Made by a program: the position numbers and the translations under genes. 64,000 nt of DNA from Nocardiopsis gilva YIM 90087. GTDB lineage: Bacteria > Actinomycetota > Actinomycetes > Streptosporangiales > Streptosporangiaceae. The number at the start of each line of letters is the position of its first letter. Within the stretch, counting starts at the first letter, position 1. Positions 34,334 to 42,936 of this stretch are shown piece after piece. The stretch covers positions 2,914,001 to 2,978,000 of the forward strand of contig NZ_CP022753.1 in NCBI RefSeq assembly GCF_002263495.1, in the 5' to 3' direction. The notes under the pieces were generated by a model. The model was not told where the DNA came from and did no database searches. It saw only the letters and a list, made by a program, of their open reading frames with translations.

Positions 34334-36711
34334 CGGGAGATCCGCCCCAGCATGTCCGGAAGCAGGGCTTCGTGGATGACCGTCAGCCTGCGGGTCGCCC
34401 TCGTCAGGGCGACGTAGAGGTCGTGGCCGCCCTGGGGAGACTGCTCCAGGATCTCCCCGGGCTCGACAACGATGACGGAATCGAACTCCAGGCCCTTGGA
34501 ACGGGTCGTGGTGAGGACCGTCGACGGTGAGTCCAGCGCGTCCGGGGTCGCGTCCGCCGCCGCGTCCGGGAGGAGGCCGGCGATCTCGGTATGGCGGGCG
34601 TCGGGGACGATGACGACCAGGCGCCCCTCGCCGATGGCCGTCAGTTCCTCCTCGACAAGTCGGGGCAGGGCCTCCGCCAGTGTCGTTCCGTCGGACCCTT
34701 CGGCACCGACACGCACGGCGCGCGGCGGGTCGCCGTCGTCGCGGACCGACTCCGGGGGCTGCTGGTCGGGGGCCACCTCCGCCAGGACGTCAGCCGCGAC
34801 GGCCATGATCTGCGCGGGGGTCCGGTAGTTCACCAACAGCCGTTCCTCGTGCAGCCGTCCGTGGGCGTAGGGCGCCAGCATCGAGCTCCAGGATCGGGCA
34901 CCGGCCGGGCTGCCGGTCTGGGCGATGTCGCCCACCACCGTCAAGGAGCGGGTCGGGATCCGGCGCATGACCATGCGCCACGCCATCGCCGACAGCTCCT
35001 GGGCCTCGTCCACGATCACGTGCCCGTAGGCCCACGTGCGGTCCGCTTCCGCGCGTTCGGCGGTGCTGCGGGGCCGGTCCGCGTCGTCGTGACGCTCGGC
35101 CAGGGCGCTCGCCCCCATCATCGGGTCCTCGAACAGGCCGGTGAACTCCAGCACCCCCTGGGCGTAGCGCTCCGCGTCGGCGCGGTCCCGCTCCACGCGG
35201 CGGCGCCGGGCGCGTTCCTCCGCGTCGTCCTCACCGAGCAGTTCGGCGGCCTCGTCGAGCAGTGGGACGTCACCGACGGTCCTCGGACTCCCGAGCGGCC
35301 GGGACAGCCCTTTCCACTCGGATTCCGTCAGCCCGGCCTCCGCTCCGACCCGAGCGAGCGCCGCGTCGTCGGCGTACAGCGTCTCGAGCAGGCGCTGCGG
35401 GGTAAGCAGGGGCCACAGCTCGTCGAGGCCCCGGCGGACCGGTTCCTGCTGCCATAGCGCCGCCCCCATGTAGTCCAGATCGGTTTCGTCGTAGTAGGCG
35501 GGCTCTGCGGGATCGAGCATCGGGTCCAGCTGTTCCGCCTGGTTGCGTGCGAGCAGCCGCAGCATCTCGGTGACGAAGAACTTGCGCGCCACATTGTGGG
35601 GCAACCGGAGCGACCGCGTGCGATCGCGGATGCCAAGGCAGTCGGCGTGGTCCACGCGCAGCGTCATGTCGTCGACCTCGATCTCCAGATCGCGCGTGCC
35701 GCCCGACGCGCCCTCATCGCCGCTGCCGCTGTTCGCGGACACCGACATGCCGGATGAGGACGGGACGCGCTGCCGGTCGGCCACTGCCGCGCGTACCAGG
35801 CCGACCATGGAGTCCGACCCCTTCACCAGGGCGGTGGCCACCGGGTCCGACGCCGTCGCGCGCACGCCCGGGTAGAGCTCGCCGACGGTGGACAGCACCA
35901 CGTCGCTTTCCCCGAGCGAGGGCAGGACCCGGCCGATGTACCGCAGGAACGTGGGGTTGGGGCCCACGACCAGCACGCCCCGCCGCTTAAGGGTGTCGCG
36001 GTGGGTGTAGAGCAGGTAGGCGGCGCGGTGCAGCGCGGCCACGGTCTTGCCGGTGCCGGGGCCGCCCTGAACCACGAGCACGCCTTGCAGCCGGGAGCGG
36101 ATCACCCGGTCCTGCTCGGACTGGATGGTGGCGACGATGTCGTTCATCCTGCCGGTCCGCCCTCGGCGCAGCGCCGCGAGGAGGGCGGCCTCGCCGACGA
36201 GGCTGCGACGATCGGTGTCACTCAGCCCGTCGAGGTCGAACACCTCGTCGTCGATGCCCGTCACCACGCGGTCGCGGGTGTGCAGATGGCGGCGCCGGAC
36301 CAGGTCGCCGGGGGAGACGGGGGTGGCGGCGTAGAAGGGTCGGGCGGCCGGCGCGCGCCAGTCGACCAGGATCGTTTCGTGCGACTCGTCGCGCAGTCCG
36401 ATCCGGCCGATGTAGAGGGTGTCGACGGCATCCCCGTCCCGGTCACCTCGGTGATCGATGCGACCGAAGCACAGGCCGTTCTCGACGCCGGAGAGCTGGG
36501 ACAGCCGCCGGGCCTGCTCGTTGGACCTGGCCTCGCGGTCCATGAGCGCGGAGTACCCTGAGCGCCCTCCTGCCGCGTCGGCCGCGCGCAGGGCGGCGCG
36601 GGTCTGCTGGCGCACGGTGTCGAGCCGCTCGTAGAGTCCGGTCACATAGGCCTGCTCGGCGCGGATGGCATGGGTCCGTGCACTGCCGTCGTCGGATTGA
36701 CGAAGCTCCAT
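34270..36711 (-). CDS. helD: HelD-like UvrD/Rep-superfamily helicase (RNA polymerase recycling factor)
   Basis: An 813-residue protein. An N-terminal coiled-coil (about residues 1-75) precedes Walker A GGPGTGKT at 216-223. Superfamily-1 motifs follow: WAYGHVIVDEAQELS, SLTVVGDIAQTGSPAGA, LLVNYRTPAQIM and the C-terminal DLYVALTRATRRLTVIH. In bacilli and mycobacteria HelD pulls stalled RNA polymerase off DNA; some actinomycete relatives (HelR) also give rifamycin tolerance. The rifamycin-associated palindromic element is not seen upstream; instead an A+T-rich stretch (36712-36760) precedes the ATG, with AAGG close to it. The 3' end overlaps the convergent SRPBCC gene. Confidence 0.88.
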   Translation of the reverse strand: MELRQSDDGSARTHAIRAEQAYVTGLYERLDTVRQQTRAALRAADAAGGRSGYSALMDREARSNEQARRLSQLSGVENGLCFGRIDHRGDRDGDAVDTLYIGRIGLRDESHETILVDWRAPAARPFYAATPVSPGDLVRRRHLHTRDRVVTGIDDEVFDLDGLSDTDRRSLVGEAALLAALRRGRTGRMNDIVATIQSEQDRVIRSRLQGVLVVQGGPGTGKTVAALHRAAYLLYTHRDTLKRRGVLVVGPNPTFLRYIGRVLPSLGESDVVLSTVGELYPGVRATASDPVATALVKGSDSMVGLVRAAVADRQRVPSSSGMSVSANSGSGDEGASGGTRDLEIEVDDMTLRVDHADCLGIRDRTRSLRLPHNVARKFFVTEMLRLLARNQAEQLDPMLDPAEPAYYDETDLDYMGAALWQQEPVRRGLDELWPLLTPQRLLETLYADDAALARVGAEAGLTESEWKGLSRPLGSPRTVGDVPLLDEAAELLGEDDAEERARRRRVERDRADAERYAQGVLEFTGLFEDPMMGASALAERHDDADRPRSTAERAEADRTWAYGHVIVDEAQELSAMAWRMVMRRIPTRSLTVVGDIAQTGSPAGARSWSSMLAPYAHGRLHEERLLVNYRTPAQIMAVAADVLAEVAPDQQPPESVRDDGDPPRAVRVGAEGSDGTTLAEALPRLVEEELTAIGEGRLVVIVPDARHTEIAGLLPDAAADATPDALDSPSTVLTTTRSKGLEFDSVIVVEPGEILEQSPQGGHDLYVALTRATRRLTVIHEALLPDMLGRISRQAGPPLGGPCVEAPGPRLST

Positions 36712-36857
36712 TGCCTTGCTATACTCCTAATATAGGATGGGTGTTTGGTTTTTTCAGGCGATGAACCCTCGACCTTAGCACGCCCTCATTTCCACGGGCG
36801 GCCCCCTGTCCGCGAAAGAATTCCGACGGGGTCCACCACGAATCGAGCGTCGCGCGC

Positions 36858-36863
36858 TACACT
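36858..36863 (+). promoter_or_regulatory. -10-like element of trp leader
   Basis: TACACT ends seven bases before the leader-peptide ATG at 36871, so the leader may be translated from the very 5' end of the mRNA. No clear -35 is visible. Confidence 0.4.
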
Positions 36864-36870
36864 CGCTCAC

Positions 36871-36912
36871 ATGCGTATCGAACCCACCCGTTATCAGTGG
36901 TGGCGCCGCTGA
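36871..36912 (+). CDS. trpL: trp leader peptide (13 aa, tandem Trp codons)
   Basis: ATG 36871 to TGA 36912 encodes MRIEPTRYQWWRR. Two adjacent TGG codons fall just before the stop, the hallmark of a transcription-attenuation leader: ribosome stalling when tryptophan is scarce decides which RNA hairpin forms. The stop lies inside the first hairpin (36903-36922), and the T-tailed terminator lies 46-73 bases downstream, the normal geometry. The anthranilate synthase gene starts at 37042. It is too short for routine gene finding. Assignment is strong because peptide, pause hairpin, terminator and target gene agree. Confidence 0.92.
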   Translation: MRIEPTRYQWWRR

Positions 36913-36922
36913 CAGGCGGCGC
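36903..36922 (+). promoter_or_regulatory. trp attenuator pause/antiterminator hairpin
   Basis: GCGCCGC (36903-36909) pairs with GCGGCGC (36916-36922) around TGACAG and includes the leader stop codon. It is the likely 1:2 hairpin of the attenuator. Confidence 0.75.
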
Positions 36923-36957
36923 ATCTGGTTCGCATACCCACGATCAGACCTGACGAG

Positions 36958-36985
36958 CGGCCGCCGGACTGGCGGCCGTTTTCTT
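36958..36985 (+). terminator. trp attenuator terminator
   Basis: CGGCCGCC (36958-36965) pairs with GGCGGCCG (36971-36978) around GGACT and is followed by TTTTCTT. It is one of the few T-tailed terminators in the window and lies 57 bases before the trpE start. Confidence 0.88.
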
Positions 36986-37041
36986 GTTCCGGCCAGGTCC
37001 GCGCGGTACTCACCACCAGCACAGCGCGAAAAGGACCGGCC

Positions 37042-39270
37042 TTGGACGCGAGTTCCACTCCCTACCGCACTGCGGGCGGCATCAGCGTGCGCCGCCGCAC
37101 CACGCCCTGCGACCCCGCCTCCCTCACCGACCTGGTCGCGGCCGTCGAGCACCGCCGCGGGGGAGTGCTGTCCTCCGGTATGGAGTATCCGGGGCGGTAC
37201 AGCCGCTGGCACCTCGGGTACATCGACCCCTGCCTGGAGGTGGCCGCCCGCGGGCGGCGCGTCACCGCGACCGCGCTCAACGAACGGGGCCGCGTGCTGC
37301 TGCCCGTCATCGCGCATGCCCTGCGGGAGCACGCGCCCGCCACCGTTGGCGGCACGGCGGACGGCGTCGTCGAGGTCGAGATCCCTGAACCCGAGGGCTT
37401 CTTCACCGAGGAGCAGCGCAGCCGTCAGCCCAGTGTCTTCTCCGCGCTGCGCTCCATCGTCGCGCTCTTCTTCGCCGACGAGGACCCCCACCTGGGCCTC
37501 TACGGCGCCTTCGGTTACGACCTCGCGTTCCAGTTCGAACCCATCGAACAGGTCCTGGAGCGTGACCCCGCCGACCGCGACCTCGTGCTCCACCTGCCCG
37601 ACGCCGTGATCGTGCGGGACCGCAAGCGCGAGACGTGCTACCGGTACACCTACGAGTTCACCGTTCCGGCCGACTACACGAACACCGCCAGCGACACGGC
37701 GGCCGACGCCTCCACCGATGGCCTGCCGCGGACGACCGAGGACACCCCCGCCGTCGTCGCCGCGGAGGTCCCGCCCCAGCCCGAACCCGGGTCCTACGCC
37801 CGCATCGTCGCCGAGGCCAAGGAGCGGTTCGTTCGCGGCGACCTCTTCGAGGTCGTGCCCGGCCACCGCACCTACGGCGTCTGTGAGTCCCCGGCTCGCT
37901 TCTACGAGCACCTGCGCGAGCGCAACCCCGCCCCCTTCGAGTTCTTCTTCAACCTCGGCGAGGGCGAGTACCTGGTGGGCGCCTCACCGGAGATGTTCGT
38001 CCGCGTCAGCGGAAAGCCCGGCCAGGGCCAGCGCGTGGAGACCTGCCCGATCTCCGGCACCATCAAGCGCGGCGCCGACGCCCTCGGCGACGCCGAGAAC
38101 ATCCGCGAGCTTCTCTCCTCCGCAAAGGAGGAGTCGGAACTCACCATGTGCACCGACGTCGACCGCAACGACAAGTCCCGCGTCTGCGAACCCGGCAGTG
38201 TGCGCGTCATCGGCCGTCGGCAGATCGAGATGTACAGCAGGCTCATCCACACCGTCGACCACATCGAGGGCACACTGCGCCCCGAGTTCGACGCCCTGGA
38301 CGCCTTCCTCACCCACATGTGGGCTGTCACCGTCACCGGCGCCCCCAAGACCTGGGCGATGCGCTTCATCGAGCAGCACGAGTCCACGCCGCGCCGCTGG
38401 TACGGCGGCGCCGTGGGCGTCATCGGCTTCGACGGGTCGATGAACACCGGCCTCACGCTGCGGACCGCGCACATCGCCAACGGCGTGGCCACCGTCCGCG
38501 TCGGCGCGACCCTGCTGTACGACTCCGACCCCGACGCCGAGGAGCGCGAGACCTTCCTCAAGGCGCGGGCGCTGCTGGAGACGCTCGCGCTGGACGACGA
38601 AGCCCGCAACGGCACGGCCGCGGCCGATCGGGCGGCCGCGGAGGTCGATGAGCCGACCCGCGCCGAAGGGCCCGCCGGTGCCGGGATGAAGGTCCTCCTC
38701 GTCGACCACGAGGACTCCTTCGTCAACACCCTGGCTGACTACGTGCGCCGCCACGGTGCGGAGGTGACGACCGTGCGGCACGGCTTCGACCCCGCGCTGC
38801 TCGACGAGCTCGCCCCCGACCTCGTGGTGCTCTCGCCCGGCCCCGGACTGCCCGTCGACTTCCACACGGACCGGTTGCTCGACGAACTGGACCGGCGCGG
38901 CCTGCCGGTCTTCGGCGTGTGCCTGGGGCTGCAGGCGATGGTCGAGCACGCCGACGGCGAGCTGCTGACCCTGGACGAGCCCGTGCACGGCAAGCCGGGG
39001 CGGGTCCGGGTCACGGGCGGGGAGCTGCTCGACGGTCTCGGCGAGGACGCGGCGTTCACCGGCGCGCGCTACCACTCCACCTACACCACCCCCGACCGGG
39101 TGAAGAACTACGCGGTCACGGCGGTGGTGGAGGACGGCCCCGAGCCGGTCGTCATGGCCATCGAGGACCCGCACGCCAGGCGCTGGGCCGTGCAGTTCCA
39201 CCCGGAGTCGATTCTCACCGCGGCGGTGGGCGAGGGGATCATCGAACGGCTCCTCCGCATGGTGCGCTGA
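37042..39270 (+). CDS. trpE: Anthranilate synthase, fused components I and II (TrpE-TrpG)
   Basis: A 742-residue fusion that converts chorismate and glutamine to anthranilate, the first step of tryptophan synthesis. Residues 1 to about 520 are component I: VTVTGAPKTWAMRFIE and RRWYGGAVGVIGFDG carry chorismate and Mg-site residues. After a linker (about 525-550), the class I glutamine amidotransferase has nucleophile Cys in VFGVCLGLQAMVEH and the His-Glu pair in VQFHPESIL. The N-terminal feedback region reads SSGMEYPGRYSRW, as in other fused enzymes. The start is TTG at 37042 with AAGGA six bases upstream. Expression is controlled by the upstream attenuator. Other trp genes are not in the window. 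Confidence 0.95.
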   Translation: MDASSTPYRTAGGISVRRRTTPCDPASLTDLVAAVEHRRGGVLSSGMEYPGRYSRWHLGYIDPCLEVAARGRRVTATALNERGRVLLPVIAHALREHAPATVGGTADGVVEVEIPEPEGFFTEEQRSRQPSVFSALRSIVALFFADEDPHLGLYGAFGYDLAFQFEPIEQVLERDPADRDLVLHLPDAVIVRDRKRETCYRYTYEFTVPADYTNTASDTAADASTDGLPRTTEDTPAVVAAEVPPQPEPGSYARIVAEAKERFVRGDLFEVVPGHRTYGVCESPARFYEHLRERNPAPFEFFFNLGEGEYLVGASPEMFVRVSGKPGQGQRVETCPISGTIKRGADALGDAENIRELLSSAKEESELTMCTDVDRNDKSRVCEPGSVRVIGRRQIEMYSRLIHTVDHIEGTLRPEFDALDAFLTHMWAVTVTGAPKTWAMRFIEQHESTPRRWYGGAVGVIGFDGSMNTGLTLRTAHIANGVATVRVGATLLYDSDPDAEERETFLKARALLETLALDDEARNGTAAADRAAAEVDEPTRAEGPAGAGMKVLLVDHEDSFVNTLADYVRRHGAEVTTVRHGFDPALLDELAPDLVVLSPGPGLPVDFHTDRLLDELDRRGLPVFGVCLGLQAMVEHADGELLTLDEPVHGKPGRVRVTGGELLDGLGEDAAFTGARYHSTYTTPDRVKNYAVTAVVEDGPEPVVMAIEDPHARRWAVQFHPESILTAAVGEGIIERLLRMVR

Positions 39271-39357
39271 GTGACAGAATGAATGCCCAGGGTAGTGAAC
39301 GTGGTGTCATCTCGCGCGTCGCGTGAAGAAAGCGCCGATGCCTCATAGGCTCCTGGC

Positions 39358-40176
39358 ATGGACCAGGGCATGGAAGCGAAACTTGGCAGGGTCGTGATCA
39401 CCGGAGCGGCCGGTCGCGTCGGTCCCACCGTGCGCACCGCTCTCAGTGGGGACGCCGACCATCTCGTTCTCGTCGACCGCGAATCCGTCACCGCGGACGG
39501 GGAGAACGAGACGGCGGTCAAGGCCGACGTCGCCGATATCGACGCTCTGGTAAGAGCGTTCGAGGGCGCCGACGCGGTCGTGCACCTCGCCGGCCTGGCC
39601 CGGGAAGCCTCCTTCGGTGAGCTCCTCGATACCAATGTCCAGGGCACTTTCAACGTGTTGGAGGCGGCCCGGCGCGCGTCCGTGCGGCGCGTGGTGCTGG
39701 GCTCCAGCAACCGGGTCACCGGCAACTACCCGATCCATCACCACGTCTTCCCGGACGAGCCGCCCCGGCCCGACGGGCTCTACGGCGTGAGCAAGGTCGC
39801 GGTGGAGGCGCTCGGGCAGATGTACGCCGACACCTTCGGGCTGGAGGTCGTGGCGCTGCGCCTCGGCTCGTTCGAGGAGGAGCCGACCGAGACCCGGCAC
39901 CTGGCCACGTGGCTCAGCCCGGGCGACTGCGCCGGGTTCGTGCGTGCCGCCCTCACCGCCCCCAACGTGAGCTTTGTCGCCGCCTACGCGGTCTCGGCCA
40001 ACGCGCGCCGCTTCTGGGACCTCACCGGAGGGGAGAGCGAGCTCGGCTACCGGCCGGTGGACGACGCCGCGCGGTTCGCCGCCAACTTCGCCGACGACGA
40101 CCCCTTCTGGCACGGTGGACCCCAGAGCGGCGCCTACGCGGGAGCGGACGCCATCCTGCCCTACGTGGAGGAGTAG
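39358..40176 (+). CDS. NAD(P)-dependent epimerase/dehydratase (uronate dehydrogenase-like)
   Basis: A 272-residue short-chain-type Rossmann enzyme. The cofactor motif is VVITGAAGRVGPTV (G-x2-G-x2-G pattern) and the catalytic Tyr-x3-Lys is in LYGVSKVAVE. SSNRVTGNYP and the late GYRPVDDAARFAANF resemble uronate dehydrogenases, which oxidise galacturonate or glucuronate to aldarolactones. That substrate is an inference from these segments; a sugar-nucleotide epimerase is the alternative. The ATG at 39358 is used; an ATG at 39370 is also in frame. The gene is monocistronic between trpE and thyX. Confidence 0.78.
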   Translation: MDQGMEAKLGRVVITGAAGRVGPTVRTALSGDADHLVLVDRESVTADGENETAVKADVADIDALVRAFEGADAVVHLAGLAREASFGELLDTNVQGTFNVLEAARRASVRRVVLGSSNRVTGNYPIHHHVFPDEPPRPDGLYGVSKVAVEALGQMYADTFGLEVVALRLGSFEEEPTETRHLATWLSPGDCAGFVRAALTAPNVSFVAAYAVSANARRFWDLTGGESELGYRPVDDAARFAANFADDDPFWHGGPQSGAYAGADAILPYVEE

Positions 40177-40445
40177 CCGACAGGAGTGGGGGAGCGGCCC
40201 GCTGCGGTAGGTGCCTGCGCTGTGGAGGTGCCCCGGGTTCGGGTGCGGTGCTTCCCCGGTTGCGGTGATGCCCCGGCTGTCACCGGCGCCGTGTAAGGTC
40301 GGGGAAGCTGTGGCCGCCGGTGGCCGAGCACCCCCTTTACCCGTGTTGACCGGCCGTGATCTGATGAGACCGGAGTTCTCGGATCGATCGCGGCCTTGTC
40401 CGTGTGCACGGGGATGGAGCCGAGACGTATGAGGAAGAGAAGCCT

Positions 40446-41243
40446 GTGAAGAGGGTCGAGCCTGAAGTCCATCTGGTCGCGCGTCCGCAACTGGACTATG
40501 ACGAGGTCGCCCGCTACCTGGCCGACGTCGGCGGGCAGAGCTGGCTGGAGCGGCTGGACCGCGGGGACCTGGACTCCGCGCTCAACGACCCGCAGAACCT
40601 CGCGGAGTTCGCCGGCCGCCTGTGCTACCGCTCCTGGGAGCCGGGTCTCAACCCCAACGTGACGCGGGTCCGCACCGACCAGGACAAGTACCTGAGCAAC
40701 ATCCTGGCCAGCATGCACGGCTCGGTCCTGGAGCACGTCAGCTTCAGCTTCGTGCTGCACAACGTGAGCCGTGTGCTGACCCACGAGCTCATCCGCCACC
40801 GCCCGGGCGTGGCCATCTCCCAGGAGTCGCTGCGCTTCGTCCGCCTCACCGACCTCCCCTTCTGGTTCCCGGACTGGGCCCAGGAGGACCCGGAGCTGAT
40901 GAAGCGGGCCAGCGACATGCTCGCCCAGATGGAGGAGTTCCAGTACTGGATGGCCGAGCACTTCGGCCTGGACGACGAGGGCGTGAAGTTCGCGGAGAAG
41001 AAGCACAAGACCTCCTTCATGCGCCGCTTCGCCCCCGAGGGCGTGGCCACCGGCCTGGTGTGGACCGCCAACGTCCGCACCCTGCGCCACACCCTGGAGG
41101 CCCGCACGGCCCCGGGCGCGGAAGAGGAGATCCGCCTGCTCTTCGGCAAGATCGGCGAGGCCCTGAAGGCGGAGGCCCCCGCGCTGTTCGGCGACTACGA
41201 GATCGAAGACGGCGCCTGGGTCCCCAAGTGGCGCAAGGTGTGA
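40446..41243 (+). CDS. thyX: FAD-dependent thymidylate synthase
   Basis: About 265 residues from the GTG at 40446, with purine-rich GAGGAAGAG upstream; a GTG at 40404 is the longer option. ThyX makes dTMP from dUMP using FAD and methylene-folate. The family motif region reads LIRHRPGVAISQESLRFV, with RHR and a downstream S-Q-x-S-x-R core as in mycobacterial ThyX but one residue longer between the two. LEHVSFSF just before it and RTLRHTLEARTAPGAEEEIR (substrate-binding Arg) near the C-terminus also fit. No dapA or dfr neighbour is present. Followed 113 bases later by repeat copy B. Confidence 0.9.
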   Translation: MKRVEPEVHLVARPQLDYDEVARYLADVGGQSWLERLDRGDLDSALNDPQNLAEFAGRLCYRSWEPGLNPNVTRVRTDQDKYLSNILASMHGSVLEHVSFSFVLHNVSRVLTHELIRHRPGVAISQESLRFVRLTDLPFWFPDWAQEDPELMKRASDMLAQMEEFQYWMAEHFGLDDEGVKFAEKKHKTSFMRRFAPEGVATGLVWTANVRTLRHTLEARTAPGAEEEIRLLFGKIGEALKAEAPALFGDYEIEDGAWVPKWRKV

Positions 41244-41355
41244 CCCACTGGCCTCGGCCGTTGGAGCATTCCCGGGCGCATCCCTAAGAAGGCGCACGGA
41301 GGACGGCAGGCGATCGAAGCCGAGCCTGTCTACTGTGTCCGGGAGCGTCGGGCGG

Positions 41356-41878
41356 GGTCTGCTGGGCGGCCTTGTCGGCGCTCGCCCTTCCGGTGTCCTT
41401 GGGTGAAAAGCAGCACCGAGGGCGGCGGGGTCAGGGCGCCAGTCGTCCGGCGGTGGGGAGAGGGGCGCCCCGGAGGTGGGCAAGCAGTCTCCGTGCCTTG
41501 GGGCGTGGGGCGCGGATCCGGCCGGGCCGGTCGGTGCCCTCAAGCCTGACCGGAATGCCACTGTTCCGCCGGACGTGAGAGCACTTCCACCATGCGGGCA
41601 ATCGGCGGCCTCTCGCCGATGATCATGGGAATTCTTCCGGCAAAACGGACGAGACCGGATCTCAGGCCATGATCATCGGCGGAGGACGCCAATGGAAGGG
41701 CGACACCCCCGCATCGCGGAACTCCCTTCACGCGAAGCGAGAGGAGTCTCGCCCGTCGCGAGCCGAGCCCCGTCCCACCCCGCACAGGACCGGCGCCCCG
41801 ACCCCCCTCTGCCCTCGCTGCCGCTTTTCACCCAAGGACACCGCGCGGGCAAACGCCGACAAGGCCGCCCAGCAGACC
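41356..41878. repeat. Long inverted-repeat element, copy B
   Basis: The ends are perfect 24-bp inverted repeats: 41356-41379 (GGTCTGCTGGGCGGCCTTGT plus CGGC) and 41855-41878. The similarity of the arms continues inward for about 95 bases each (GGTGTCCTTGGGTGAAAAGC in both), then weakens and resumes near the core. The core is a 15-bp dyad, CGCCGATGATCATGG (41614-41628) with 41667-41681. The loop carries the reverse complement of the GTCCGTTTTG segment of the other copies, so this copy is inverted relative to A and C. No target duplication or plausible gene is seen. The 41244-41946 gap holds nothing else. Confidence 0.8.
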
Positions 41879-41946
41879 CACGAACCCGGCACCGCCGCGA
41901 CGTGTCGGCGTCCAGTCCGTGGGCCGCGGGGCCGCACCCAGCCGGG

Positions 41947-42774
41947 TCAGGAGCTGTCCACCAGGCGGGACTCGGCGGTGGCGATGCCCTTGCGGCAGGC
42001 CCGCGCCACGTCGCGGTGGTTGCGGAAGCGCTCCAGGATGCTGAAAGGGCGCGGTTCGGATTGGGGGAGGCCGACACCGGCCTGGACACGGAGCTCTTCG
42101 CCGACGAGGGTGCCGGTGCGGTACCAGCGTTCCCAGCGTTCGCGGTCGGGGCTGTAGGCGTGCGAGAAGGCGAAGGCCGGTTCCCCGGTGCCTTCGAGTG
42201 GGGAGCCGCGGCGCTCCCAGAGGTCCACCGTTCCGCCCGCCTCCTCGTGCCACTCCCGGGAGGTCACGATGTCGACGCGGGGGAGGTCGGGGCGGTTGCC
42301 GCGCGCGCCCCGCTCGTCCGGGCGGACGAGGAGCGCGTCCTCCGGGCGTGAACGCCCCGGGAGCTCGCGGATCTCGTCGGGGGCGATCAGCGTGATGAGG
42401 ACGCGGGCCAGCCACCACCAGTTCTCGCGGCGGGCCATCATGCTGTCGGAGCGCAGGCGCGTGGGCGGGTGTTTGACGGCCTCCTGGTCCAGCAGGTGGT
42501 CGATGAAGCGCTCGCCCTCCAGGTCGAAGCGGATGTCGACGCGTCCCGTACCCACCACCGCCGGGGCGCCGCCGGGCCGTTCCCCGGTCACGGCGAACGC
42601 GGCGTGGCCGGAGGTCATGGTGTCGACCGCGTCGAGGTGGGCCAGCGGCAGCGCGACGCACGGGCGGTCATCCCAGACCAGCGGAACGACGGGGATTCCG
42701 GTGGGGCCGTCGGGGGCGATCCAGCACAGTTCGGCCGTCGTGGACCGCCGCCAAACCGTGATCAGCTCACGCAC
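41947..42774 (-). CDS. Pyridoxamine-oxidase-like (FMN split-barrel) hypothetical protein
   Basis: About 275 residues from the GTG at 42774, chosen because AAAGGG lies six bases upstream; an ATG at 42804 in frame lacks a ribosome site. The N-terminal half (TAELCWIAPDGPTGIPVVPL, CVALPLAHLDAVDTM) suggests a PNPOx-like split-barrel, and the C-terminal half (HAYSPDRERWERWYRTG) is not recognised. Flavin or heme binding is possible but not demonstrated by motif. It is divergent from cstA with a 162-bp gap that contains a palindrome at 42836-42849. Confidence 0.55.
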   Translation of the reverse strand: MRELITVWRRSTTAELCWIAPDGPTGIPVVPLVWDDRPCVALPLAHLDAVDTMTSGHAAFAVTGERPGGAPAVVGTGRVDIRFDLEGERFIDHLLDQEAVKHPPTRLRSDSMMARRENWWWLARVLITLIAPDEIRELPGRSRPEDALLVRPDERGARGNRPDLPRVDIVTSREWHEEAGGTVDLWERRGSPLEGTGEPAFAFSHAYSPDRERWERWYRTGTLVGEELRVQAGVGLPQSEPRPFSILERFRNHRDVARACRKGIATAESRLVDSS

Positions 42775-42835
42775 AATGTGCCCTTTAGGTGAGGAAAGTC
42801 TCATGCTACGTTCAGGCTGACCTTAACTGATAGAT

Positions 42836-42849
42836 ATCACGCACGTGAT
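42836..42849. promoter_or_regulatory. Operator-like palindrome upstream of cstA
   Basis: ATCACG-CA-CGTGAT, a perfect 6+6 dyad, lies 87 bp before the cstA start. It is not the canonical Crp site (TGTGA-N6-TCACA); the cognate regulator is unknown. Confidence 0.4.
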
Positions 42850-42936
42850 CCCGGAGATCATTTTTCGGGCAACGGACGCCCCCTACGGTCCCGCGTCCCG
42901 GCCCGGCGCCGATGCGCATGATCGTGGTGAGGAGCC

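Noticed and set aside
36712-36780. Rifamycin-associated element upstream of helD
   Set aside because: The expected palindrome was looked for and not seen; the region is A+T-rich with only promoter-like sequence.
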